Positions 43,842 through 52,331 of a DNA stretch of 64,000 nt are shown here, piece after piece. The notes beneath the pieces were generated by a model. The model saw only the letters and a program-made list of their open reading frames with translations, was not told the DNA's origin and ran no database searches. Positions within the stretch are counted from its first letter, which is position 1; the number at the start of each line of letters is the position of its first letter. The position numbers were made by a program, and so were the translations under genes. This stretch comes from Bosea vestrisii (lineage in GTDB: Bacteria; Pseudomonadota; Alphaproteobacteria; Rhizobiales; Beijerinckiaceae): the NCBI RefSeq assembly GCF_030144325.1, contig NZ_CP126307.1, positions 2,232,001 through 2,296,000 of the forward strand, written 5' to 3'.

Positions 43842-44546
43842 CTAAAGCGAGCGCATCAAGCCGCCATCGACGCGCAGGTTCTGGCCGGTGATGTAGCCGG
43901 CACCGTCCGAGGCTAGGAAGGCGATCGTCGCGGCAATCTCCTCGCTGGTGCCGTAGCGCTGCATCGGCACGCCGTCGCGGCGCTCGTCGGTCTGCGGCAG
44001 CGAGTCGATCCAGCCCGGCAGGACGTTGTTCATGCGCACGTTCTGCGCCGCATACTGGTCGGCGAAGAGCTTGGTGTAGGCGGCGAGCCCGGCCCGGAAC
44101 ACGGCCGAGGTCGGGAAGTTCGCCGCGGGCTCGAAGGCCCAGGCCGTCGAGATATTGATGATCGCGCCATTCTTCTGCGCGGCCATCACCGGCGCGACCA
44201 GCCGGGTCGGCCGGATCACGTTCATCAAGTAGACGTCGAGACCCGTATGCCATTGCTCGTCGGTGATCTCGGTGATCGGCGCGCGCGGGCCGTGGCCGGC
44301 GCTGTTGACCAGCACGTCGATGCGGCCGAAGCGCTCCAGGGTCGTGTCGACCAGGCGCTTCAGGTCGTCGTTCGACTGGTTCGAGCCAGTGACGCCGAAC
44401 CCGCCGAGCTCCTTGGCCAGCGCCTCGCCCTTGCCGGAGGAGGACAGGATCGCAACCTTGAAGCCGTCCTGCGCCAGCCGCTTCGCCGCAGCCGCGCCCA
44501 TGCCGCTACCGCCGGCGGTAATTATTGCGACTTTTTCTCCTGCCAT
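43842..44546 (-). CDS. SDR family oxidoreductase
   Basis: A 234-residue short-chain dehydrogenase. It has VAIITAGGSGMGAAAAKRLA, LVNSAGHGPR and, as the C-terminal family end, GAGYITGQNLRVDGGLMRSL. The usual catalytic YxxxK is not obvious: where it is expected the sequence reads VFRAGLAAYTKLFADQYAA, so the tyrosine spacing may differ or activity may be altered. The ATG at 44546 with GGAG about 8 bp upstream is preferred over two ATGs slightly upstream. It is divergent from the LysR gene, which probably controls it. Confidence 0.85.
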   Translation of the reverse strand: MAGEKVAIITAGGSGMGAAAAKRLAQDGFKVAILSSSGKGEALAKELGGFGVTGSNQSNDDLKRLVDTTLERFGRIDVLVNSAGHGPRAPITEITDEQWHTGLDVYLMNVIRPTRLVAPVMAAQKNGAIINISTAWAFEPAANFPTSAVFRAGLAAYTKLFADQYAAQNVRMNNVLPGWIDSLPQTDERRDGVPMQRYGTSEEIAATIAFLASDGAGYITGQNLRVDGGLMRSL

Positions 44547-44677
44547 AGGACGCTCCATCATTCTGCGAAGGACATATGGATGCTGCGAACTATAGCGCCC
44601 ATTGTGGCCTTTCTCGCATTAGCCGCATAAACTCGCCAGCCAGTTGGTCAGCGTCATATCGATAGAAAAACTACTGG

Positions 44678-45547
44678 ATGATCGAGACGCAGCAGCGCCT
44701 GCCGTCGCTCAATGCGCTGCGCGCCTTCGAGGCGGCGGCGCGGCATCTCAACTTCCGCGCCGCGGCCGATGAGCTCGGCGTGACGCAAGGCGCGGTCGCG
44801 CAGCATGTCCGCGGGCTGGAAAGCGATCTCGGCCTGAAGCTGTTCGAGCGCCAGCCGCGCCTGCTCGCTTTGACAGGCGCCGGGCGCAGCTATGCGACCC
44901 ATGTCGCCCGCGCCTTTGCCCTCCTGGTCGAGGCGACCGACAACCTTCGTCCGCAGCCCTTGCGGTTGACGATCAGCGCCACGCCGAGCATCGCGGCGAA
45001 ATGGCTGGTGCCGCGACTGCCTGATTTCACCGCCGCCCATCCGCAGCTCGAACTCAACATCCTCGCCAGCGATGCGTTGGCGAATTTCCAGTCGGATGGC
45101 GTCGACATCGCCATTCGCCAGGGCCGCCCGCCCTTCGGACCCGGCCTGAGCGCCGACCTGCTGTTCGAGCACGAGATCGTCGCGGCCTGCCAGCCCGCCA
45201 TGCGTCCCGCCGAGGAAGACCTGGCGCGCCTGCCATTGCTGCGCGACGGGCACGATCTCTGGCCGGAATTCTTCGAACGCGCATTGGGACGGTCACTGCC
45301 GCTGACGATCCGCAGCACGCGCTTCAACCAGACCGCACTCGCGATCGATGCCGCGATCGCTGGTCAGGGCGTCGCGCTTGCCAGCCGCTTCCTGGTCGAG
45401 CCCGACCTTGCCGCCGGCCGCCTCGCTTTGGCGACGCCGGCCAGCATGCGCGGCGGCCTCGACTTTTACGTCGTCAGCGCCCGCAAGCCGCGGCACGCCG
45501 AACCGACGGTGCAGGTCAGGGCTTGGCTGCTCGCCCAGCGAGGTTGA
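44678..45547 (+). CDS. LysR family transcriptional regulator (GcvA-like)
   Basis: A 289-residue regulator. The winged helix-turn-helix starts at LPSLNALRAFEAAARHLNFR and reads AADELGVTQGAVAQHVRGLE, matching the GcvA/AmpR branch. The C-terminal effector domain (about residues 90-289) has the two-lobed periplasmic-binding fold, with GVALASRFLVEPDLAAGRLA near the end. It is divergent from the SDR gene across a gap of about 130 bp, the standard LysR target arrangement. The effector is unknown. Confidence 0.92.
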   Translation: MIETQQRLPSLNALRAFEAAARHLNFRAAADELGVTQGAVAQHVRGLESDLGLKLFERQPRLLALTGAGRSYATHVARAFALLVEATDNLRPQPLRLTISATPSIAAKWLVPRLPDFTAAHPQLELNILASDALANFQSDGVDIAIRQGRPPFGPGLSADLLFEHEIVAACQPAMRPAEEDLARLPLLRDGHDLWPEFFERALGRSLPLTIRSTRFNQTALAIDAAIAGQGVALASRFLVEPDLAAGRLALATPASMRGGLDFYVVSARKPRHAEPTVQVRAWLLAQRG

Positions 45548-45567
45548 TCAAAAAGAAGTCACTTGCA

Positions 45568-45589
45568 ACATACCAACTGAATGGTATGT
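45568..45589. promoter_or_regulatory. Inverted repeat ACATACCA-N6-TGGTATGT, candidate TetR operator
   Basis: Two perfect 8-bp arms, 45568-45575 and 45582-45589, separated by six bases. It ends 7 bp before the TetR start codon, so a bound dimer would block initiation of its own operon. Size and symmetry fit TetR-family operators. There is little room for a ribosome-binding site after it, so the transcript may be nearly leaderless. Confidence 0.7.
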
Positions 45590-45596
45590 ATATGCG

Positions 45597-46289
45597 ATGC
45601 CACGGCCAACCAAACAGTCGCCCGAACGCGGCAGCGCCCGCACCCGGCTCCTCGAAGCGGCGCGCGACGTCATCCGCGCCAAGGGCTTCGCCGCCACCAG
45701 CGTCGACGACCTCTGCCGTGCCGCAGACGTCACCAAGGGCGCGTTCTTCCATCATTTCGCCAGCAAGGAGGCGCTCGGCGTCGCAGCGGCGGAGTTCTGG
45801 ACGCAGGAGGTCACCCCCTTCTTCGCAGCTGCGCCCTATCACAAGCCGGCCGACGCGCTCGACCGCGTCCTCGCCTATGTCGCCTTCCGCAAGGCGATCA
45901 TCGCCGGCGATCTCTTCGAATTCACCTGCCTCGTCGGGACGATGGCGCAGGAGGTCCATGCGAGCGCACCCGACATCCGCGACGCCTGCGGCCGCAGCAT
46001 CTTCGGCCATGCCGCGACGCTGGAAGCCGACATCGAACAGGCCCGCCAGGAGCGCGGGATCACAGCTGGCTGGACCGCCGAGAGCCTGGCGCGACACACC
46101 CAGGCCGTCCTCCAGGGCGGCTTCGTCCTGGCCAAGGCCGGCAACGAGCCCGAGCTCGCGCGCGAAAGCCTCGATCACCTCGACCGATACATCCGGCACC
46201 TTTTCCACGTCGCGGAGGATTTGGAGCATGAGCCAGCGCATGACGATCAGCTGTGCCTGCGGGCATACGCGGCTCGAAGTCGAGGGTGA
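45597..46289 (+). CDS. TetR family transcriptional regulator
   Basis: A 230-residue repressor. The N-terminal helix-turn-helix is SVDDLCRAADVTKGAFFHHF, preceded by RTRLLEAARDVIRAKGFAAT. The C-terminal part is a helical ligand-binding domain, with conserved-looking TCLVGTMAQEVHASAPDIRD. The ATG at 45597 follows immediately after an inverted repeat that probably is its own operator. The gene overlaps the next one by 62 bp, so both are translated from one message; the start of the second lies inside the regulator. Confidence 0.92.
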   Translation: MPRPTKQSPERGSARTRLLEAARDVIRAKGFAATSVDDLCRAADVTKGAFFHHFASKEALGVAAAEFWTQEVTPFFAAAPYHKPADALDRVLAYVAFRKAIIAGDLFEFTCLVGTMAQEVHASAPDIRDACGRSIFGHAATLEADIEQARQERGITAGWTAESLARHTQAVLQGGFVLAKAGNEPELARESLDHLDRYIRHLFHVAEDLEHEPAHDDQLCLRAYAARSRG

Positions 46290-46765
46290 ACCGATCCTCG
46301 TCTCCGAATGCCTGTGCCACAGCTGCCGGGCGGCGGCGGCCCGGCTCGCCAAACTGCCGAATGCGAGGAGCATCCTGACCGCGTACGACGCGACGCCAAC
46401 CGCCGAATATCGCAAGGACCGGATCCGGTTCGTCTCCGGCGCGGAAACCCTGCGCGAATTCCGGCTGTCTCCTGATGCCGGCTCGCGCCGCGTGGTCGCG
46501 ACTTGCTGCAACACGCCGATCTTCCTGGAGATGAAGGGCGCGCACTGGCTCAGCCTCTATCTGCATCTCTGGCCCGAGGCGGCCCGCCCGGAACGCGACG
46601 CTGCGGACCATGACCGGCGACCTGCCCGACGCCTCGGCCCTGCCGGCCGACATCCCGAACCTGAAGACCCACACGGTCTCGTTCTACATGAAGCTGCTCG
46701 GCGCCTGGATCGCCATGGGCTTCCGCAATCCGAAGATCACCACAGCGGGGACGATCGATGCCTGA
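46228..46765 (+). pseudogene. GFA/DUF6151-like zinc-binding protein, interrupted by one extra base
   Basis: The first part reads MTISCACGHTRLEVEGEP, with SECLCHSCRAAAARL and VVATCCNTPIFLEM, a cysteine pattern like glutathione-dependent formaldehyde-activating (GFA) proteins and DUF6151. After ARPE near 46590 the frame turns into Arg-rich nonsense. In the next frame it continues as TLRTMTGDLPDAS and THTVSFYMKLLGAWIAMGF up to a stop at 46765. Removing one G at 46590-46591 gives a 178-residue protein. It may be a sequence error or a true lesion. It overlaps TetR upstream and the next gene by 8 bp, so all three form one operon. Confidence 0.7.
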
Positions 46766-47066
46766 CCACAAGATCGAGATCGAGAACGTCAACGTCAACA
46801 AGCCCGGCAAGTCCGAGCGGGTCGACCGCGCCAAGTATCTGGCGATGCGCAAGGCGCTTCTGTCGGTCCTGCCGGACGAGGCGCCTGGCCTGACCGTGCC
46901 CGATGCGAAAGAGGCGCTGCTGCCGCTCCTGCCGGACGATGTCTTCCCGCAGGGCAATACGGCCGGCTGGTGGCTCAAGGCCGTCCAGCTCGACCTCGAG
47001 GCGAAGGGCGTGATCAGGCGCGCGCCGCGCAAGCCGGTGCATCTCTACCGGCTCGGGACGGCCTGA
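46758..47066 (+). CDS. Small conserved protein, DUF6958-like
   Basis: A 102-residue soluble protein starting MPDHKIEIENVNVNKPGK. It includes RVDRAKYLAMRKALLSVLP and GNTAGWWLKAVQLDLEAKG and ends RKPVHLYRLGTA, a compact alpha/beta protein that looks like a winged helix-type domain. I associate it with DUF6958, from memory. No function is known. It starts inside the end of the GFA-like gene and is thus the third gene of the TetR operon. Its stop is 2 bp from the convergent alpha-oxoamine synthase stop. Confidence 0.65.
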   Translation: MPDHKIEIENVNVNKPGKSERVDRAKYLAMRKALLSVLPDEAPGLTVPDAKEALLPLLPDDVFPQGNTAGWWLKAVQLDLEAKGVIRRAPRKPVHLYRLGTA

Positions 47067-47068
47067 GC

Positions 47069-48199
47069 TCAACCCGTCTCGGCGAAGGCCGTCGCCAGCG
47101 CTGCCGCTGCCTCGTCGAGCTCGGCGGTCTCATGCGCGGCGCTGACCTGGAGCCGCAACCGCGCCTCGCCCTGCGCCACGATCGGGAACGAGATCGCCGG
47201 AGCGAAGACACCAGCCCGGATCAAGCGCGTGGTCATGGCGCGCGCCCGTTCCTCGCCGCCGACCTTCACGGCAGTGATGGCGCTGTCGCTGTCATGACAG
47301 GCGAGCGCATAGAAGCGCAGCGCCTCGCGTAAATGAGCGACATTGCGCCAGAGCCGCTCGCGCGGGCCGGGATCGTCGCGGCAGATCTTCAGCGCGGTCA
47401 ACGCCGTCGCGGCATTCGCCGTCGTCATCCCCATGGTGAAGATCCAGCTGCGCGACTGCGCCTTGAGCTTCTCGGTCAGAACGCGCGGACCGGCGACGAA
47501 GCCGCCGCTGGCGCCGCCCAGCGCCTTCGACAGTGAGCCGGTCAGCAGCATGTCGGGCGCGCCATTCGCAAGGCCGCAGAGCGGCGCGGTGCCGGCGCCA
47601 CCTGGCCCGACCACGCCGGTCGCATGCGCTTCGTCGATCATCAGCAGCGCATCGAACTCGCGCGCCAGCGCCTGGATCTCAGAGAGTGGCGCGGCGCCAC
47701 CCTCCATGCTGAAGATGCCGTCGGTGACGATGAGGCGTCGCTTCGCCCGCCTCGTACCCTCCAGCGCCCGGCGCAGACCCGCGACATTGCGGTTCTCGTA
47801 GGCCTCGACATCGGCGCGACTCAGGCGGCAGCCATCGATAATGCTGGCATGGTTCAGCCGATCCGAGATGATGACGTCCCCCGCTCCGACCAGCGTCGTC
47901 AGCACGCCGCCATTGGCACTGCCGCCGGAGGAGAACAGCGCCACCGCCTCGACGCCGAGGAAGGAGGCGAGGTTCTCGGCCAGCGCCTCGTGCAGCGGTG
48001 TCGTCACGAAGACCGGATAGATGCCGGTCCCGGTACCATAGAGCCGCATCGCCTCATTGGTCGCGGCGAGCACGCGCTCATCGGTCGAGAGGCCGAGATA
48101 GTCGTTGGCGCCGAGCATGATCGTGTCGACGCCGTCGAGCAGGATGCGCCCGCCGCAGCGGCGCTCGATCATCCGGCGGGTCGGGACATGCGCGTTCAT
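47069..48199 (-). CDS. Alpha-oxoamine synthase family enzyme (BioF/Kbl/CqsA-like)
   Basis: A 376-residue PLP enzyme that condenses an amino acid with an acyl-CoA, losing CO2. The N-terminus has TIMLGANDYLGLSTDERVLA, the aldimine-stacking His is in DRLNHASIIDGCRLSRADVE, the Asp in LLMIDEAHATGVVGPGG and the PLP lysine in LTGSLSKALGGASGGFVAG. No biotin or threonine genes are nearby, so it is an orphan member of the family. Its ATG overlaps the stop of an M20 hydrolase gene by 4 bp, so their products are probably used together. Substrates are unknown. Confidence 0.88.
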   Translation of the reverse strand: MNAHVPTRRMIERRCGGRILLDGVDTIMLGANDYLGLSTDERVLAATNEAMRLYGTGTGIYPVFVTTPLHEALAENLASFLGVEAVALFSSGGSANGGVLTTLVGAGDVIISDRLNHASIIDGCRLSRADVEAYENRNVAGLRRALEGTRRAKRRLIVTDGIFSMEGGAAPLSEIQALAREFDALLMIDEAHATGVVGPGGAGTAPLCGLANGAPDMLLTGSLSKALGGASGGFVAGPRVLTEKLKAQSRSWIFTMGMTTANAATALTALKICRDDPGPRERLWRNVAHLREALRFYALACHDSDSAITAVKVGGEERARAMTTRLIRAGVFAPAISFPIVAQGEARLRLQVSAAHETAELDEAAAALATAFAETG

Positions 48200-49371
48200 G
48201 GCGCGGCCTTCGGCAGCGCGCCCGCGACGAGGTTCTGCCAGTAGCGCAGCACATGCGGGACGATTGCGTCGTTGAAGACATAACGGTCGCCGTGCAGCCC
48301 CTCGCCGGGACCGACCTCGCCAGCGCCGATCCAGGCATAGCAGCCACTGGCGGCGCGGATCATGAAGGCGAAGTCCTCGCAGCCCAGGCTCGGCTTGAAT
48401 TCGGCCATGACGTTCTCCGGCCCGACAGCCACAGCTGCCGCCCGCGCCGCCAATGCCGCCGCCTCGACTGTATTGATCACCGGCGGATAGCCGCGCTTGT
48501 AGCCGAGCGCAGCGGTGACGCCATGCGAGGCGGCGACGCCCTGCGCGATCTCGCCGATGAGCTTCTCGCAGAGATCGGACAACGCCGGATCGAAGAAGCG
48601 GCAGGTACCCTGCAGCCAGACCTCCTTCGGCACGATATTGCCGACATTGCCGCCATGGACCTGGGTCAGGCTGACGACGATCGGCGTCTGCGGATCGACG
48701 GCACGCGAGACGATGCGCTGCAGGCTCTGGATGAAGGCGCCGGCGGCGAGGATCGGATCGTCGCCGAGATGCGGCATGGCGACATGGGCGCCGAGCCCGG
48801 AGAAGCGCAGCTCGAAATTGTCGACCGCCGCCATCTGCGCCCCGACCCGGGCCGCGATCGTGCCGAAAGGCACGCCCGGCCAGTTGTGCACGGCATAGAC
48901 CGCCTCGACCGGGAAGCGCTCGAACAACCCTGCCTCGATCATCCTCATGCTGCCGCCCTCGTTCTCCTCGGCCGGCTGGAAGATGAAATGGACGGTGCCG
49001 TCGAATTCAGGGTTCTCGCTCAGGAGTTTCGCGGCTCCGAGCAGCATGGCGCTGTGGCCGTCATGACCGCAGGCATGCATCACGCCCTCTTTCTTCGAGG
49101 CGTAGGGCAGGCCAGTACGCTCGATGACGGGCAGTGCGTCGAGCTCGGCACGCAGGCCGATCGCGCGCGTGCCGGAGCCGGCGCGCAGCGTGCCGACGAC
49201 GCCGGTGCCGCCGATGCCCTCCTGCACTTCGAGACCGAAGGAGCGCAGCTTGTCGGCAACGAAGCGGGCGGTCTCCACCTCCTGGAAGCCGAGCTCGGGA
49301 TTGGCGTGGATGTGATGGCGCCAGGCGACGACCTCTGGTGTCAGCGCGGCGATCGGGTCATTGTGCAGCAT
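48196..49371 (-). CDS. M20 family amidohydrolase (hippurate hydrolase/IAA-amino acid hydrolase type)
   Basis: A 391-residue metal-dependent hydrolase that cleaves N-acyl amino acids. Motifs are WRHHIHANPELGFQEVETAR, metal-binding MHACGHDGHSAMLLGAAKLL, FIFQPAEENEGGSMRMIEAG and the C-terminal GCEDFAFMIRAASGCYAWIG. A strong AGGAG site precedes the ATG at 49371; an ATG six codons upstream has no such site. It is the first gene of a two-gene unit with the oxoamine synthase and is divergent from an AraC regulator. It may supply or trim an acyl-amino acid used by its neighbour. Confidence 0.9.
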   Translation of the reverse strand: MLHNDPIAALTPEVVAWRHHIHANPELGFQEVETARFVADKLRSFGLEVQEGIGGTGVVGTLRAGSGTRAIGLRAELDALPVIERTGLPYASKKEGVMHACGHDGHSAMLLGAAKLLSENPEFDGTVHFIFQPAEENEGGSMRMIEAGLFERFPVEAVYAVHNWPGVPFGTIAARVGAQMAAVDNFELRFSGLGAHVAMPHLGDDPILAAGAFIQSLQRIVSRAVDPQTPIVVSLTQVHGGNVGNIVPKEVWLQGTCRFFDPALSDLCEKLIGEIAQGVAASHGVTAALGYKRGYPPVINTVEAAALAARAAAVAVGPENVMAEFKPSLGCEDFAFMIRAASGCYAWIGAGEVGPGEGLHGDRYVFNDAIVPHVLRYWQNLVAGALPKAAP

Positions 49372-49436
49372 GGTTCTCTCCTGTCCCACATGGATTAGGA
49401 GAGTGGACCGGGCAACGTCTTGAACCAGATTGACCG

Positions 49437-50261
49437 ATGAATGAGCCGCGACAGGAGAGTCAGGAATTCTGGCGCCACGCCGCCTTCCGCGAGCTCGGTC
49501 TGCTCAAGGCGCGCTTCCGTGAACATCGTTATGACCGCCACACCCATGACGGCTACGTCATCGCGCTGATCACCGAGGGCTGCGAGCGCGTGCGCGTCGG
49601 CCGCCAGGAGGTGCTGGCTCCGGCCGGCTCGGTGCTCGTCGTCAATCCGGAAGAGTGGCACGATGGCGAGGCCGGTGCCGATGAAGGCTGGGCTTACCGG
49701 ACCTTCTATCCCTCGGTGGCGCTGTTGTCGGAGATCGCGACCGAACTCGGGCAGACGCATCTGCCGCTCTTCCCGCAGGCCCTGCTCGACGATCCCGAGC
49801 TATGTCGACTGCTCACCGCGGCCCATACGGAATCGGCCTCGTCGGAAGCCACCCGCGCGGAAACCTCCCTGCTCACCGCGCTGCGCCGACTGATCCTGCA
49901 GCATGGCGACAATGATCGGCCGGCCGAGCCGCTCGACCGCTCCGGCTCGCAGCGCCGCTTCTCACGCTATGAGCAGCTGATCGAGGACGGGCTCGCTGGC
50001 GAGATCGACCTGCAAGGGCTCGCCGCGGCCGCCAGCGTCACCCGCTTCCAGGTCATCCGCGACTTCAAGAAGCTGACCGGCTCGACGCCGGCCACCTTCA
50101 TCCGCGACCGCCGCCTGCGCCGCGCCAACCGGCTGATCCAGGAGGGGCTGAGCCTGGCGGACGCCGCCTTCGCCGCCGGCTTCGCCGACCAGAGCCATCT
50201 CTCGCGCAGCTTCCGCGCCGTGCATGGCATCACGCCAGGCATGTTCCGCAAGGCGGGCTGA
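49437..50261 (+). CDS. AraC family transcriptional regulator
   Basis: A 274-residue regulator. The N-terminal AraC cupin domain reads YDRHTHDGYVIALITEGCER and VLVVNPEEWHDGEAG. The C-terminal double helix-turn-helix includes DLQGLAAAASVTRFQVIRDF, then SLADAAFAAGFADQSHLSRS. It lies 65 bp from the divergent M20 hydrolase start, so it most likely activates the hydrolase/oxoamine synthase pair. The inducer is unknown. Confidence 0.92.
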   Translation: MNEPRQESQEFWRHAAFRELGLLKARFREHRYDRHTHDGYVIALITEGCERVRVGRQEVLAPAGSVLVVNPEEWHDGEAGADEGWAYRTFYPSVALLSEIATELGQTHLPLFPQALLDDPELCRLLTAAHTESASSEATRAETSLLTALRRLILQHGDNDRPAEPLDRSGSQRRFSRYEQLIEDGLAGEIDLQGLAAAASVTRFQVIRDFKKLTGSTPATFIRDRRLRRANRLIQEGLSLADAAFAAGFADQSHLSRSFRAVHGITPGMFRKAG

Positions 50262-50272
50262 GGCGCCTGCTC

Positions 50273-50983
50273 TCAGAACTTGTAGGCGAGGCTGGCGCGC
50301 ACCGCATGCGCCGACGGCTCGTGCTCGACCGTGCGGCCGAGATAGGCGCTTAGCCCCACATGATCGAAGCGGCCATAGTCGGAGTAGCGATAGTCGACAC
50401 CGAGGATGATATTGTCGGTCACGGCGTAGTCGACGCCACCGCCGACCGTCCAGCCAGTCCTGGAGGAATTGATCGTCTCGGTCAGGCCCGCCAGCGGGCT
50501 GACATAGGCATATTCGAGCTTGGTGAAGGCCACGCCGCCGGTGGCGTAGACCATGATCCGGTCGAGGCTGTAGCCGAGACGGGCGCGCACCGAACCCTGC
50601 CAGTCCTGTCGCACGCGGACGGTGCCGCCGAGATCGCCCTTCCCTTCATGGGCGTTCACGCCTTCGATATCGCCCTCGACGCCAACAACGATCGAGCCGA
50701 GCTGGTAGTTGAAGCCGACACGGGCGCCGCCGATGAAGGAGGACGGGCTGTAGTCGAAGGAGCGGCCGAGCGGCGCGCGGCCGGCGGTCGCGAATTCGCT
50801 GGCCCGGTCGGAGCCCCAGGAATAGCCGACCTGGCCGCCGAGATAGACGCCGCTCCAGTTGTAGAAGGTCGGCAGTTCCGGCGCCGGCGGCAGAAGGCCC
50901 TTTTTGGAGAAGTCAGCCGCCAGGGCGGCGCCGGCACCCAGCAGGGTGATGGCCGCGACGGTCGCTCGGAGAAGCGTCTTCAT
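50273..50983 (-). CDS. Outer-membrane beta-barrel protein (Omp25/Omp31-like)
   Basis: A 236-residue precursor. The signal peptide is LLRATVAAITLLGAGAALAA, cleaved before DFSKKG. The mature protein alternates hydrophobic and polar residues in strands, such as YNWSGVYLGGQVGYSWGSD and IMVYATGGVAFTKLEYAY, and ends in SLAYKF with the terminal Phe used for barrel assembly. This is the surface-protein type of Brucella Omp25/Omp31 and Rhizobiales relatives. The ATG at 50983 starts the signal peptide and replaces a longer open frame. Upstream, 51055-51095 is markedly AT-rich and probably holds the promoter. Confidence 0.92.
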   Translation of the reverse strand: MKTLLRATVAAITLLGAGAALAADFSKKGLLPPAPELPTFYNWSGVYLGGQVGYSWGSDRASEFATAGRAPLGRSFDYSPSSFIGGARVGFNYQLGSIVVGVEGDIEGVNAHEGKGDLGGTVRVRQDWQGSVRARLGYSLDRIMVYATGGVAFTKLEYAYVSPLAGLTETINSSRTGWTVGGGVDYAVTDNIILGVDYRYSDYGRFDHVGLSAYLGRTVEHEPSAHAVRASLAYKF

Positions 50984-51192
50984 CAAAATCTCGGCTCGAA
51001 CAACGGCTGCTTCCGGCGGGTGATCCAGCCGGCGCTGCGATGGCGTCAGGAGCGGCATTATGAAAATGTTAAGGTTAACGAACCTCTAAGCGGCCCCGCT
51101 TCCGCGCGCCCTCCCGGAACGAAAACGCCTGCCGCAACGTTGCCAGCGCGACGGAGCTGTCTAGGATCGACTGCCCCTGGACCGGAGCGCGC

Positions 51193-52218
51193 ATGGCCTA
51201 TTTCAAGCGACTGACGGGCGCCGCCGGGCTCGCGGCTGTGGTCGCCGGCTACGTCCACGGCCTGGTCTCAAGGCGGGTCGGCGAACCCTTGCGTCAGGCC
51301 CGGCGTGGCCAAGGCGCCGCGAGCCCGATCGCTCTGCCCTGGCGCGGCTGGAAGGACGTCCTGCTGCGCTTCAGCACCCGCATCCAGGAAGCGCGCGTGC
51401 TCTCGCTCGCCGGCGCCGTCGCCTTCTTCACCCTGCTCTCGCTGGTGCCGGCCTTGTCGTTGCTGGTGACGCTCTACGGCATGCTGACCGATCCGGCGAC
51501 CATCGTCGGCCAACTCGACGACGTCACCATCGTCTTCCCGCAGGCGGCACGCGAGCTGATCCGGGAGCAGGCCATGCGGCTGGCAGGCCAGAATGTGACC
51601 AATCTCTCCCTGACCTTTCTGATCAGCTTCCTCGTCGCGGTCTGGAGCGCGAACGCGGCAATGAAGGCGGCTTTCGACGCGCTCAACATCATCTATGGCG
51701 TGCGCGAGCAGCGCGGCTTCATCCGCCTCAACCTGATCTCGCTCGGGACGACGCTGAGCGCACTCTTCGTGCTGATCCTGGCGCTGTCCCTGATCGCCAG
51801 TCTGCCGGTGGTGACTGCGCTCTTTCCCTTCGGCCACGAGATCGAGGTCGTGATCCGCTGGCTGCGCTGGCCCGCCTTCTTCCTGGTCGGCATCACCGCG
51901 ATCGGCTGCCTCTATTGGATCGGCCCGGACCGCAAGCTGCCGCGTTTCGCCTGGGTGCTGCCTGGCGCTGTCGCCGCGGCGCTGCTCTGGGTCGCGGCCT
52001 CCGTCGGCTTCTCCTTCTATGTCAGCACGCTCGGCCGCTACACCGCGACCTATGGCTCGCTCGCCACCATCGTCGTGTTCATGACCTGGCTCTGGCTATC
52101 CGCGATCATCGTTCTCGCCGGCGCCGAGCTCAATGCCGAGCTCGAGCATCAGAGCCGCTATGGCTCGGCGCCCGCGCCGGTGACGCAACTCACCCGCAAC
52201 GCATCGGGACGAGACTGA
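51193..52218 (+). CDS. YihY/BrkB family membrane protein
   Basis: A 341-residue inner-membrane protein with six hydrophobic segments. Family marks are VLSLAGAVAFFTLLSLVPAL, LSLTFLISFLVAVWSANAAM and FMTWLWLSAIIVLAGAELNA. The first 60 residues are a basic cytoplasmic lead. The function of this family is not settled; older reports of an RNase (Rbn) activity were withdrawn for E. coli YihY. It is separated from the divergent porin gene by about 210 bp. Confidence 0.9.
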   Translation: MAYFKRLTGAAGLAAVVAGYVHGLVSRRVGEPLRQARRGQGAASPIALPWRGWKDVLLRFSTRIQEARVLSLAGAVAFFTLLSLVPALSLLVTLYGMLTDPATIVGQLDDVTIVFPQAARELIREQAMRLAGQNVTNLSLTFLISFLVAVWSANAAMKAAFDALNIIYGVREQRGFIRLNLISLGTTLSALFVLILALSLIASLPVVTALFPFGHEIEVVIRWLRWPAFFLVGITAIGCLYWIGPDRKLPRFAWVLPGAVAAALLWVAASVGFSFYVSTLGRYTATYGSLATIVVFMTWLWLSAIIVLAGAELNAELEHQSRYGSAPAPVTQLTRNASGRD

Positions 52219-52331
52219 ATCGCAGCTGGCGCACCATGCCACAGCCGCGGATGCTTGACCTCGCCCGCGGCTACGGCATCTGTTCGCCCTCACACCAAGG
52301 CCCCGCCCACGGCTAACGACATGGACCCGTC

